64,000 nt of DNA from positions 2,480,001 to 2,544,000 of the forward strand of contig NZ_CP019645.1 of NCBI RefSeq assembly GCF_001999985.1. The letters run 5' to 3'. The DNA comes from Helicobacter bilis (GTDB lineage Bacteria > Campylobacterota > Campylobacteria > Campylobacterales > Helicobacteraceae). Both the position numbers and the translations under genes were made by a program. Below the pieces are notes generated by a model. The model made no database searches. It saw only the letters and a list, made by a program, of their open reading frames with translations, and was not told the origin of the DNA. Shown piece after piece: positions 16,793 through 25,637 of this stretch. Within the stretch, counting starts at the first letter, position 1. The number at the start of each line of letters is the position of its first letter.

Positions 16793-16888
16793 TTATTTAA
16801 GCACTTTTTTAGTAACACTTCGAGCAGCCGCTCCTGCCACAGCACCAGCTACCATAGGAAGTGCCGCTACTAACAATGGTAATGCCAT
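16793..16888 (-). CDS. MALP-type peptide, 31 aa, upstream copy
   Basis: This is a duplicate of the gene at 15029-15124 with the same ribosome site. Its unit has lost its own TerB gene and promoter. Confidence 0.65.
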   Translation of the reverse strand: MALPLLVAALPMVAGAVAGAAARSVTKKVLK

Positions 16889-16924
16889 GTTTTCTCCTTA
16901 TATCACTATTAATAAACTTATTGC

Positions 16925-17011
16925 CTAATTCAAAATAGAATCTATTGCAGATTCTGCTGCTTTACCTACAACCATTGAAATGGCTGCTGCAGCCAACATT
17001 GGTAATGCCAT
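16925..17011 (-). CDS. MALP-type peptide, 28 aa, upstream copy
   Basis: This is a duplicate of the gene at 15161-15247 (MALPMLAAAAISMVVG), with the same upstream GAAAGGATAG. Confidence 0.65.
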   Translation of the reverse strand: MALPMLAAAAISMVVGKAAESAIDSILN

Positions 17012-17058
17012 AGTCTATCCTTTCATATTCAAACATAAACAATTTTCACTAAGAAACA

Positions 17059-17139
17059 TTATTTTTTCAATAATGCTTCAACGCCAATCTGTGCCACTTT
17101 ACTTGCAATTATTCCTGCAACTATTACTGGTAACGCCAT
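17059..17139 (-). CDS. MALP-type peptide, 26 aa (VIVAG type), upstream copy
   Basis: This is a duplicate of the gene at 15295-15375 with the same strong AAGGAG site. Confidence 0.65.
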   Translation of the reverse strand: MALPVIVAGIIASKVAQIGVEALLKK

Positions 17140-17169
17140 AACATCTCCTTTTTATGTTAAAAGATAAAT

Positions 17170-17250
17170 CTATCGACCTTTTTTTATCATTATGTCAATT
17201 CCAATCTTTATCGTTGTAGCAGCCGCAGCAGCTAATAATGGTAATGCCAT
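17170..17250 (-). CDS. MALP-type peptide, 26 aa (LLAAA type), upstream copy
   Basis: This is a duplicate of the gene at 15406-15486. It is the first peptide gene after the truncated YkgJ fragment, so its transcription now probably depends on read-through from the beta-barrel and two-component genes. Confidence 0.65.
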   Translation of the reverse strand: MALPLLAAAAATTIKIGIDIMIKKGR

Positions 17251-17298
17251 AATTTATCCTTTCTTAAACACAACTTAGTAAAAAATAAATCAAAATTT

Positions 17299-17481
17299 CT
17301 ACAATCTTAACTCATCTTTTACCGACTCTTTTTCCTGCAAAGTTTTACAAGCTTCTATGTTTAACCTATAAAACTCTTCCTTACTATAATGCTTGAAATA
17401 CACTTTTTCAAACATTATATCCACCCTGCAAATACTAGGACGAGAATCATAAATACTGCACATATTATTAGAATCTAAACT
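17299..17481 (-). pseudogene. C-terminal fragment of a YkgJ-family gene
   Basis: From LDSNNMCSIYDSRPSICRV to the end, the sequence matches the copy at 15535-15831. The half with the CxxCxxCC cluster is missing and replaced by the 3' end of the beta-barrel gene. The join falls exactly in TTTAGATTCTAA, which supplies both the terminal Arg-Phe-stop of the upstream protein and Leu-Asp-Ser of YkgJ. A short product could start within the upstream gene but would lack the metal site. Confidence 0.8.
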
Positions 17482-18241
17482 CATAGTTAAAGAGAAGTCG
17501 GGGTTTGTTGCCATATATTTTTGAGTGTCTTATACCAAGTTCGAGTGCATTATAGCGGTTTAGTAGGAATGTTACTCCATAACCAAATGCCATGCCTTTA
17601 TCCGCATAGATAACTTCTTCCTTTGAGCTTGGGAGAAAATCATTGCCAACAGAGAGCATTTCATAGCCAATATTTATATGCGGTAAGACATATTTGTATC
17701 CCGCATGGATTTGGAAAAATGCCCCGCCACTGCGAAATGCCATCGTATTTTCACCAAGAGATTTTACGCCAACTTCATAGGATAGCTGTATTTTATAGCC
17801 TATATTTACACCTAACATATAATATTGCTGTTGAAAGCCTACGCCAATCATAAATGTCGGGATAGTAGATTCTGTAATTGTGCTATTTTTTTGTGCTATT
17901 TTTTCTGTATTAGCCGCACCCATGCCAACTTGTGCATGAAAATAGGGCAATATATAAAGATCGTGATTAAATACTTCTATTTTCCTATCATCTTCTGGTA
18001 TGCCTATTAAGCCATTTGCCTCTGTAATTTTTTCTTGTGAATTTTTAAGCCCTTTTTCAGTATCCTTTGCATATATAGATGAAAAAGTGCTTAAGAGTAA
18101 TATGAAGAGTAGGGCAAGTATTTGAGAGATTTTATTCAAGACTCTATAAAAAGCATTTGAAAAAGCATTTAACTGAAAGCAATAGCTTTTATAGAATCTT
18201 AGATGATTAAAAGATTGTGTAAAGAAATATGATAGCTTCAT
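17468..18241 (-). CDS. probable outer-membrane beta-barrel protein
   Basis: The 257-residue protein has alternating hydrophobic strands (YYMLGVNIGYKIQLSYEVG, AFFQIHAGYKYVLPH, GMAFGYGVTFLL) and ends in Tyr-Glu-Phe-Arg-Phe, the terminal aromatic typical of outer-membrane barrels. The hydrophobic signal core (ISQILALLFILLLSTFSSIYA) lies at about 38-58, leaving a long basic N-terminal extension. The ATG overlaps the response-regulator stop (ATGA) and has GAGGAGC upstream, so the long form is probably used, although a TTG near residue 36 is possible. Its 3' end is at the duplication junction, so the original tail may have been altered. Confidence 0.55.
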   Translation of the reverse strand: MKLSYFFTQSFNHLRFYKSYCFQLNAFSNAFYRVLNKISQILALLFILLLSTFSSIYAKDTEKGLKNSQEKITEANGLIGIPEDDRKIEVFNHDLYILPYFHAQVGMGAANTEKIAQKNSTITESTIPTFMIGVGFQQQYYMLGVNIGYKIQLSYEVGVKSLGENTMAFRSGGAFFQIHAGYKYVLPHINIGYEMLSVGNDFLPSSKEEVIYADKGMAFGYGVTFLLNRYNALELGIRHSKIYGNKPRLLFNYEFRF

Positions 18242-18948
18242 ATTTGCTCCTCATCGTAATTAGATTCTAATATGGTTGTATGTGTAAAATCTTCTATATG
18301 TCCTAGTTTATAGGCTTTGTTTCGAATCTTTTGTAGCAAGCCTTTTTGAGTTAAATCTTTAAAGCATTGTGCCACAGTTTGTCGTGTCGTATTTAAATGT
18401 TCGGCAATCTCATCATGTGTGCCATAAAAGATTTGTTCATTATCACAATGTGTGAAGAGATACTGCACGATTTCTACCTTTTTACCACCAAAAAGTGTAT
18501 TTAGGGCTAGAAGTAATTGATTTTGCATTTCAATAATTTTATTTTGTGCAAAGGGCAATACCGCATTATGTAGCGTATCTGTCAGCTCGTCTATTTTTAT
18601 AGGTTTTAATAAATAGCCATTGCAACCAAGCTTAATTGCCTCAAGAAAGTAATGCGTCTCTGTCAAAGCACTAATAAGCACGATAGGTATATCTTTCTTC
18701 GCATTATATCGGATTTGACGCATAAGCTTTATGCCATCAAAGCGTGGCATGACAATATCTGTCAAAACAATATCAATATGATTTGCCTGAAATATCTCCC
18801 ATGCTTCTAACCCATCTTTTGCAACCATAACATTGCCAAAATAATCCTCCAATATTGAAGCAAGTGTCTGCCTTGCTGTATAGTCATCTTCTGCATAAAG
18901 GATTGTGAGCTGTTTTAGAATCTCAATCTCTTTTAATCTCTCGTTCAT
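18238..18948 (-). CDS. response regulator with Crp-like winged-helix output
   Basis: The receiver domain has the acidic pocket AEDD at about 19-22 and phospho-acceptor Asp64 in VLTDIVMP, with the Lys of the PIKIDE loop. The C-terminal domain (YGTHDEIAEHLNTTRQTVAQ) is a helix-turn-helix of the Crp/Fnr type rather than the usual OmpR type. The ATG at 18948 follows GAGGGAGAAG; an ATG at 18975 is less likely. It overlaps the kinase gene, so the two are co-expressed, with the beta-barrel gene directly downstream as a likely target. The signal sensed is unknown. Confidence 0.8.
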   Translation of the reverse strand: MNERLKEIEILKQLTILYAEDDYTARQTLASILEDYFGNVMVAKDGLEAWEIFQANHIDIVLTDIVMPRFDGIKLMRQIRYNAKKDIPIVLISALTETHYFLEAIKLGCNGYLLKPIKIDELTDTLHNAVLPFAQNKIIEMQNQLLLALNTLFGGKKVEIVQYLFTHCDNEQIFYGTHDEIAEHLNTTRQTVAQCFKDLTQKGLLQKIRNKAYKLGHIEDFTHTTILESNYDEEQI

Positions 18949-20503
18949 TGTCGACTTCTCCCTCCATCGTGTCATTAAGCTGCAATTCTAGCACAAATAA
19001 TGCCCCTTTACAATACTCGCCATTATAATTAAAGGTGATGTTTTTAGCATGGATATTGCCTTGTAAATATTTTGTTAGCATTTCTTTTGCCATATAGAGT
19101 CCTATGCCTGTTCCCATCTTTTTTGTTGTAACATAAATATCAAAGATTCTATCAATAATATGTGGATTAATCCCACCCGCATTATCATATATATCTAAAC
19201 GCAGGATAGAATCTTTTTTTCCAAGTGTGATAAAGCAATATGGATTTTTTATCTTTCTTTCAGCAAACACATCTTTTATATTGCCAAGTAGCACAAGCAC
19301 AATCTGCATAAACGCATGTTTATTGCCAAAGATTCTATATTCTTCTTGTGTATCATATTCGATATGTATCTGTATGTTTAAGGCTTGTAATAATGGCTCA
19401 TAAATAACGACTACTTCATGAATTGCGTCTTTTATATCAAAGTGCTCAAAACTATTATCTAAGCGGAAGAAATTGTGAAAAATATCAATGGTATTACTCA
19501 TATTATCTGCGAGTGCTAGAGAGGTTGTTATATGCTTATTTAATATCTCTTTTGTAAGAGAGTTTCTATTAAATTTTTGTTGTATATCCTGCATGACTAA
19601 GCCTAGCGAGTTTAGCGGATTTCTCCATTGATGTGCGATATTTTGCACCATTTCTCCCATTGCTGCAAGTTTTGATTGTGCGTATATGGCTATATCTTTT
19701 TTGCGTATATCTTCTACTTTTTTTGCGATTTCATTTTGCAAATGTGCGTTTAATTTGCGTAAATCTGCCGTTGCATTATTAAACTGCTCTTCTAAATACT
19801 GATTTAATCGGCGGATAAAACCAATCACAACAATATCAATACATACAACAATAATAAATACAAGCAGTGTTATCATACATAATAGCCCTATTGTTGCATT
19901 GTGAAAATGATCTGTTATTTCTTTTTCAAGTGTATGCAGGGCAACTTGTGTATTAATGATATTTGCACTAATGCTATTTACCTTTTTTGCATGTTCGTAT
20001 AAGAGATCTCTATCTGCTTTTAGGATATTTGCTGCCTCAAGGGTAATGGTTTTTTCTACTTCTTCCACCAATTGTTGCTTTTTCTTTTGATATGCTAGAA
20101 TCATTTCATTTTGTTTTGTTAAAAAAGTAGTTTTATAAATATGTCTTAAAAAGCTAAATACACCTCTTTGCTCATTTAAAGATTGTGAGAGATTTTTATA
20201 AAGACTCCATTGATAAAAGCTTGTAGCATAGGTTTTAGTCCCTTTTGGATTATCTTGTAGTATATCAATTGTTTCAAGCATATATTGACTTTGAAAGTCA
20301 TTTAATAGGCTTAATTCACTCAATGGCTCTGGCACACTCCCATCAAAATCATCTTTTAACCCCTTAATCGATAAATATGCGACAAGAAATAATGTAAAAA
20401 GCCCGATAGAAAAAACAAAAGGCAGAAACTTCGCATAAAAGGTAAAACCCAAACGGCTATTACCCATATTATTTGCTATACCAAATTGATTATGACTTTG
20501 CAT
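18923..20503 (-). CDS. membrane sensor histidine kinase
   Basis: The 526-residue protein has membrane segments at about 26-46 and 205-229, bracketing a 160-residue periplasmic sensor that is helical and charged. A coiled-coil linker (DLRKLNAHLQNEIAKKVEDI) leads to the phospho-acceptor His291 in NIAHQWRNPLNSL. The ATPase domain has an N-box around FMQIVLVLLGNIKDV, DNAGGI (G1) and KMGTGIGLYMAK (G2). It forms a two-gene system with the overlapping regulator. The periplasmic domain gives no clue to the ligand. Confidence 0.88.
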   Translation of the reverse strand: MQSHNQFGIANNMGNSRLGFTFYAKFLPFVFSIGLFTLFLVAYLSIKGLKDDFDGSVPEPLSELSLLNDFQSQYMLETIDILQDNPKGTKTYATSFYQWSLYKNLSQSLNEQRGVFSFLRHIYKTTFLTKQNEMILAYQKKKQQLVEEVEKTITLEAANILKADRDLLYEHAKKVNSISANIINTQVALHTLEKEITDHFHNATIGLLCMITLLVFIIVVCIDIVVIGFIRRLNQYLEEQFNNATADLRKLNAHLQNEIAKKVEDIRKKDIAIYAQSKLAAMGEMVQNIAHQWRNPLNSLGLVMQDIQQKFNRNSLTKEILNKHITTSLALADNMSNTIDIFHNFFRLDNSFEHFDIKDAIHEVVVIYEPLLQALNIQIHIEYDTQEEYRIFGNKHAFMQIVLVLLGNIKDVFAERKIKNPYCFITLGKKDSILRLDIYDNAGGINPHIIDRIFDIYVTTKKMGTGIGLYMAKEMLTKYLQGNIHAKNITFNYNGEYCKGALFVLELQLNDTMEGEVDNEREIKRD

Positions 20504-20584
20504 ATTGCAACCCTATTTTAAGCTAAAACAAAACTATAACATATTATAATGTAGATTATGAGATTTTACTAAAAGGGTATGGAT

Positions 20585-22558
20585 ATGGCAAAAGATTCCA
20601 TGAATAATAAGGAAAGCATAGAAACTAAGGACAAAGGCACAAAAGAGATTCTAAAAAAAGAAAAAGTAGCACCAAATGAGTTAGGTAGAGATAAAAAAGA
20701 CTTAAAATCCCCAAAAGATAAAAAGCAAGATTCTAAGCCTAAAGATTCTAAAATCAGTGATAAAAAGGCAAAAATTGTTGAAAAAAAGGCTTTACCAAAA
20801 ACACTTGATTTTGATTTAAATGCGCTTTTTAAAGATGAAGAATCTTTAGAATCTTTCGCAAAAGAGCTTGATAAAAAATTGCAAAATTTTAATGATAACT
20901 ATGCAGGTAAGCTATCTACACTAAAGACTGAAGAGTTTTCTAAAGCATTGCAAACTTATGATTCACTTAGTGAAGGCTTAGGCTCTATTATGACCTATGT
21001 CTTTTTAAAATTTGCCATAGATAGTAAGAAATACGGGGCATTATATGCTGATTATGAAATGAAATGCAATGCTATGTATGCAAAGGTTATGTTTTTTGAG
21101 CTTGAGTTTGCTGACTTAGATTCTACTAAAATGAATGAATTTATAAAAGCAAATGAAAAATACGCCTTCTTCTTACAAACCATTGAAGCAAATAAAAAGT
21201 ATAAGCTAAGCTTAAAAGAAGAGCAAATATTGCTGAATGTATCGCCTGTTGGCGTTGATGCTTTCTCAAGATTATTTGATGAGAGTTTTGCAAATATGCG
21301 TTTTAAAGGTGTATTAAATGATGAAGAGATAGGCGAAGAAGAGATACTAGGATTCTTACATGTAAGGAATAGAAAGCTAAGAAAACTCGCGCAAAAAAAC
21401 TTTACAAAAGGTTTGCGCAAAAACTCGCATTTATTAACTTACATTTTAAATATGGTGCGTAAAGATGTCGCTATAACACAGAATCTAAGAGGCTATGAAA
21501 AGCCAGAATCTTTCCGCCATATTAGCAATCAAACGACACAAGAAAGCGTTGATAGCATGATTGATTGTGTCAATGCGAATATGAATCTCGTGCATGGATA
21601 CTATCGTGTAAAATCCCAACTCTTAGGACATAAGCTTAAAGACTATGATCGCTATGCACCATTAGGACTTACTAAGGAAAACTCTAAAAAAGCGGAAGTC
21701 GAGTTTCAAGACGCCTTGTATGATACATTAGAATCTTTTTATAAATTTAGCCCAAGATTCTATGAGATTGCAAAAGAAGCTATCTTTAATGGCTGGATAG
21801 ATTCTCACCCAAAACCCGCAAAAAGAGGCGGGGCGTTTAGTCATGGAAGTGTGCCAAGCGCCCACCCCTATGTTATGCTAAACTTCACAGGCAATAGACG
21901 CGATGCTTTCACAATCGCACATGAATTAGGACATGCAATCCATCAGGAACTAAGCAAGATTCAAGGCACACTCAATCACGACACACCGCTTACAACCGCA
22001 GAGACTGCTTCAGTATTTGCTGAAATGCTTTTATTTGATAGCATGAAAAAGACCTTAAAAGGCAGAGACTTGCTTGATATATATGCAGGTAAGATAGAAG
22101 ATATTTTTTCAACTCTTTTTAGACAAATTGTAATGACAAATTTTGAAAGGGCAATCCATGAAAGAGAGGGAGAGCTAAAAAGTGAAGATTTTGATAGAAT
22201 CTGGCTTGATGAAAATAAAAAAATGTTTGGGGATAGCGTGCATTTGACAAAAAAATACGCAAAATGGTGGAGCTATATCCCGCATTTTATCCACTCACCC
22301 TTTTATTGCTATGCCTATTCTTACGGACAGCTTTTGGTTTTAGCGCTTTTTGGACTTTATAAAAGAAGTGAAGATAAAGAAAAGTTTATACAAACCTATA
22401 TAGATTTCTTAAGTGCAGGTGGGAGTAAAAGCCCAAGAGATTTAATCCTTACCTTTGGATTTGATGTCAATGAGAGTGCATTTTGGGAAATCGGTATGAA
22501 TGAAGTAAAGAATCTTTTAAGTGAGTTTGAAGACTTACTTAATAACACGAGATTATAA
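20585..22558 (+). CDS. pepF: oligoendopeptidase F (M3 family metallopeptidase)
   Basis: PepF is a cytoplasmic zinc endopeptidase that cleaves oligopeptides. The zinc site HELGH is at about residues 446-450 (AHELGHAIHQELS), and the downstream glutamate ligand fits TAETASVFAE. AAAGGG seven bases before the ATG at 20585 makes this start more likely than the ATG at 20579. The first 65-70 residues form an unusual Lys/Asp/Ser-rich extension (KDLKSPKDKKQDSKPKD) that the family lacks. serB follows 11 bp downstream and is probably co-transcribed. Confidence 0.9.
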   Translation: MAKDSMNNKESIETKDKGTKEILKKEKVAPNELGRDKKDLKSPKDKKQDSKPKDSKISDKKAKIVEKKALPKTLDFDLNALFKDEESLESFAKELDKKLQNFNDNYAGKLSTLKTEEFSKALQTYDSLSEGLGSIMTYVFLKFAIDSKKYGALYADYEMKCNAMYAKVMFFELEFADLDSTKMNEFIKANEKYAFFLQTIEANKKYKLSLKEEQILLNVSPVGVDAFSRLFDESFANMRFKGVLNDEEIGEEEILGFLHVRNRKLRKLAQKNFTKGLRKNSHLLTYILNMVRKDVAITQNLRGYEKPESFRHISNQTTQESVDSMIDCVNANMNLVHGYYRVKSQLLGHKLKDYDRYAPLGLTKENSKKAEVEFQDALYDTLESFYKFSPRFYEIAKEAIFNGWIDSHPKPAKRGGAFSHGSVPSAHPYVMLNFTGNRRDAFTIAHELGHAIHQELSKIQGTLNHDTPLTTAETASVFAEMLLFDSMKKTLKGRDLLDIYAGKIEDIFSTLFRQIVMTNFERAIHEREGELKSEDFDRIWLDENKKMFGDSVHLTKKYAKWWSYIPHFIHSPFYCYAYSYGQLLVLALFGLYKRSEDKEKFIQTYIDFLSAGGSKSPRDLILTFGFDVNESAFWEIGMNEVKNLLSEFEDLLNNTRL

Positions 22559-22569
22559 AAGGGAGTATT

Positions 22570-23193
22570 ATGCTTGTTGTTTTTGATTTTGATTCAACGC
22601 TTATGGATGGCGAGAGTATTGACATTTTTGCGAAACGATATAAGGTAGAATCTGCTGTTGCCTATATCACTAGAGAGGCTATGGAGGGCAGACTTGACTT
22701 TTTTGAAAGTCTGTTAAAACGAGTGGCACTTTTAGAGAATATGCCTTTAAGTTTGGTGCAAGAGAGTGTAGAAAAGGATTTTCATCTCATGTGCGGGGCT
22801 ATTGAATGCGTAAAAGAGCTAAGAAAAAGGGGGCATATTGTTGTTTGCTTTAGTGGTGGATTTCGCATTGTTACAGAATATTTCAAGCCGATTTTGGGAC
22901 TAAATGCTACTTTTAGCAATATCTTGCACCATAAAGATTCTAAGCTTACAGGAAGAGTTGGCGGGGATATGATGTTTGCAGATTCTAAGGGCAATATGTT
23001 GCAGAACTTGCAAGGTGTTTTAGGCTTAACTTCTAAAGATTGCGTGGTTATCGGTGATGGTGCAAATGACTTATCTATGTTTGCCTATGCTGATACAAAG
23101 ATTGCATTCTGTGCAAAAGATATATTAAAAAAGAGTGCTACACATTGCATTGACACAAAAGATTTAAAAGAAGTGCTAGAGATTATAGACTAG
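22570..23193 (+). CDS. serB: phosphoserine phosphatase SerB
   Basis: This is the last step of serine synthesis, O-phosphoserine to L-serine, by a HAD-type phosphatase. Motif I DFDST at 6-10 supplies the nucleophilic and acid/base aspartates (Asp6, Asp8), motif II is CFSGG, and motif III is VVIGDGANDLSM. The length of 207 matches the short SerB form without an ACT domain. The ribosome site is AAAGGGAG. Its closeness to pepF indicates a shared transcript. Confidence 0.9.
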   Translation: MLVVFDFDSTLMDGESIDIFAKRYKVESAVAYITREAMEGRLDFFESLLKRVALLENMPLSLVQESVEKDFHLMCGAIECVKELRKRGHIVVCFSGGFRIVTEYFKPILGLNATFSNILHHKDSKLTGRVGGDMMFADSKGNMLQNLQGVLGLTSKDCVVIGDGANDLSMFAYADTKIAFCAKDILKKSATHCIDTKDLKEVLEIID

Positions 23194-23732
23194 ATGATTC
23201 TACTTTACAATCTAGTTATTCTCGATCTTTACATAATTGTAATTTTTAGAATCTTACAAAAAACCATAAGAAGCATAACACCTAGTGAAGTTATTCACAC
23301 ATTTAAAAGACATGGATAAAACTCACCTATGGTAAAGAATGGCAACCAAAAAGGCGATTATACTTGCTTTTATTTTCGTCTGCTTTCTTTTTCTTCATCT
23401 TCTTTTAAGATTTTGTATTGTTTATAAAAGAAGTGTGAAACCTATTAGCAAGAGCATTAATCCACACTATTATTTGATTCCATGTATATTCCATAATTTC
23501 CATTTCTTTTTGCCTATCCTTTAAGCTATTTTTTTAGATTACTTATAGCATTGTTTATCACTATTTACGCTAAAACACTTCACTATAATTTAAAATACTA
23601 TTCACAAAACAAAAGACTATAAAAGATAGTTTAAAGATATATTAGCTATACTTATGCTTTTATTAAAATATAAATATGGCTAAACACATAGATAGCAAGA
23701 TTCTATAAATAACACTACAAGCAGGAGAAGTT
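23194..23732. other. intergenic region before the defence block
   Basis: A 539-bp AT-rich stretch separates serB from the type III modification gene. One short hydrophobic frame (23339-23524) starts at ATG but has a poor ribosome site and an odd composition, so I do not call it. AGGAGAAGTT at the right end is the ribosome site of mod. No convincing promoter or terminator was found. Confidence 0.45.
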
Positions 23733-25637
23733 ATGAAAAATGAATTATTACAAGATTTAGAAAATCGCTTTGAAACTTTAAAGCATATTAGAAATTTAGC
23801 ACAAAGCTATGATGAAAAATTGTTTTGTTATCTTTTAGAGCAAAGCACATATAAAGATGAGTTTAAGAATAGATTTTTTATTGTGCGAAATAACACTTAT
23901 ATTTTTAAGCTTAATGACTTTTTGACCTTTTTAGACCTTAGAAATTTAAGCGGTAGCTTCACAAGTTATACAAATAAAATAGGACTAGGATTTAAAACAA
24001 AAAGCTTTTTAAAAACAAATAATGAAGTCGTGCTAAACTTTGCTTACAAAGATGGCGTGATAAAAGGCGGACAAAGTAAAGATGAGGATAAAAAGAATGA
24101 GATATTTTTCAATGAGATTCTAGCAAAAGATGAAATAGATGTGTTGTTTGCTAGAAAAGCTTTGCAAAATTTTGAGTTTATAGGGCAAGGGGATTTAAAA
24201 GAAAATCTTAACAATGCTAATCTCTTAATCAAAGGCAATAACCTTTTAGCTCTACACTCTTTAAAAAAGAAGTTTGCAAATAAAGTAAAGCTCATATACA
24301 TTGACCCGCCCTATAATACAACCAGCGATAGCTTTAACTATAATGACAACTTCAATCACTCCACTTGGCTTACCTTTATGAAAAATCGCCTTGAAATTGC
24401 AAGAGATTTTCTAAGAGATGATGGCGTGATATTTATACAATGCGATGACAACGAACAGGCATATTTAAAAGTGCTATGTGATGAGATATTTGGGAGGGAG
24501 AATTTTGTTTGTAATTTTGCTTGTATAGTAGCACCAGCAGGAACACAAAGTTCCGTTTTTGTAGCACAACAACACAACTATTGTTTAGCATATGCCAAAA
24601 ATAAAAGCAATTTAACTTTATTTAACATTGCAAATACCGAGCAAGAATTAAAAGAAAAATATAAAGAAAAAGATAAATATGGATTTTATTATAGCGAACG
24701 ATTATGGAAGCGTGGGCAAGGTGGCAAAAAAGAAGATGTGCCATCGCTACATTTTCCTGTTTATTATGATGAGATAAAAGATAAAATTTACATTGATAGC
24801 GAAGCAAAAAATGTTAAAAATTTAATTAAAATTATTCCATATCAAACAAAAGGGGTCTTAGGGCGTTGGACTTGGAGTAAAGAAAAAATGTTAAACGAGA
24901 AACATAAGCTTATTATTAGAAAGGTTAATAACGAATATGTTTTGCATAAAAAAAATTATAGACAAGATGATAAAGGCAAATTACCTTATTCTGTTATAAC
25001 AAGTGATATTGCAAGAACTGAAATAGGCTCACTTGAAATTAAAGAAATTTTTAATGATAAAGTTTTTAACTATCCAAAAAGTGAAAAGTTTTTAAAACGC
25101 ATTATAGAAATATCCACACAAGAAAACGACTTAGTAATGGACTTTTTTGCTGGAAGCGGGACGACTTTAGCGGTAGCCCATAAGATGAAAAGGCGATTTA
25201 TAGGGATAGAGCAAATGGAGTATATAGAATCTATCACAAAAGAGCGGCTTAAAAAGGTGATAAATGGAGAGCAAGGGGGAATTAGTAAGGCGGTAGATTG
25301 GCAAGGAGGTGGGAGCTTTATTTATGCAGAGCTTATGCCTTTAAATGCAATATATAAAGAGAGAATAAAAAATATAAATGATGAAAAAACGCTAGATTCT
25401 ATTTACAAAGATTTAGAATCTAAAGCTTTTTTGGATTATCGTATAGATTTAGATAGTATTTTAAAAGATAAAGAGTTTAAAGAATTAGATTTACAAGAGA
25501 AAAAAGAAGTTTTGCTAGACATTTTAGATTCTAATATGGACTATGTGCTATATGGGGATATAGAAGATAAGGATTATGCAATATCTAGCGAAGTTATAGA
25601 ACTTAATAAAATATTTTATGGTGATGATAATGTTTAA
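23733..25637 (+). CDS. mod: type III restriction-modification methyltransferase (Mod)
   Basis: The 634-residue protein is an N6-adenine methyltransferase of the beta class. Catalytic motif IV DPPYN is at 191-195, and the SAM motif DFFAGSGTT at about 470-478 comes after it, the order expected for beta-class enzymes. The region between is the presumed target-recognition part. No homopolymer or short tandem repeat that would make it phase-variable is seen. It overlaps the res gene. The recognition sequence cannot be read from the protein. Confidence 0.92.
   Translation: MKNELLQDLENRFETLKHIRNLAQSYDEKLFCYLLEQSTYKDEFKNRFFIVRNNTYIFKLNDFLTFLDLRNLSGSFTSYTNKIGLGFKTKSFLKTNNEVVLNFAYKDGVIKGGQSKDEDKKNEIFFNEILAKDEIDVLFARKALQNFEFIGQGDLKENLNNANLLIKGNNLLALHSLKKKFANKVKLIYIDPPYNTTSDSFNYNDNFNHSTWLTFMKNRLEIARDFLRDDGVIFIQCDDNEQAYLKVLCDEIFGRENFVCNFACIVAPAGTQSSVFVAQQHNYCLAYAKNKSNLTLFNIANTEQELKEKYKEKDKYGFYYSERLWKRGQGGKKEDVPSLHFPVYYDEIKDKIYIDSEAKNVKNLIKIIPYQTKGVLGRWTWSKEKMLNEKHKLIIRKVNNEYVLHKKNYRQDDKGKLPYSVITSDIARTEIGSLEIKEIFNDKVFNYPKSEKFLKRIIEISTQENDLVMDFFAGSGTTLAVAHKMKRRFIGIEQMEYIESITKERLKKVINGEQGGISKAVDWQGGGSFIYAELMPLNAIYKERIKNINDEKTLDSIYKDLESKAFLDYRIDLDSILKDKEFKELDLQEKKEVLLDILDSNMDYVLYGDIEDKDYAISSEVIELNKIFYGDDNV

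Larger units (their letters stand above)
15850..17481. repeat. right copy of a 1.6-kb direct repeat
   Basis: This is the counterpart of 14099-15716. It ends at a TAGAATCTAAA word inside the YkgJ gene, the same word where the beta-barrel gene ends. That suggests recombination at this very common genomic 8-mer. Confidence 0.9.

Noticed and set aside
14099-17514. Regular short repeats first looked like a CRISPR array
   Set aside because: The repeat units are genes with ribosome sites, not identical repeats with equal spacers. No cas genes are present.
23339-23524. 61-codon hydrophobic frame before mod
   Set aside because: There is no proper ribosome site and the residue composition is dominated by Phe and Leu, as expected for random AT-rich DNA.
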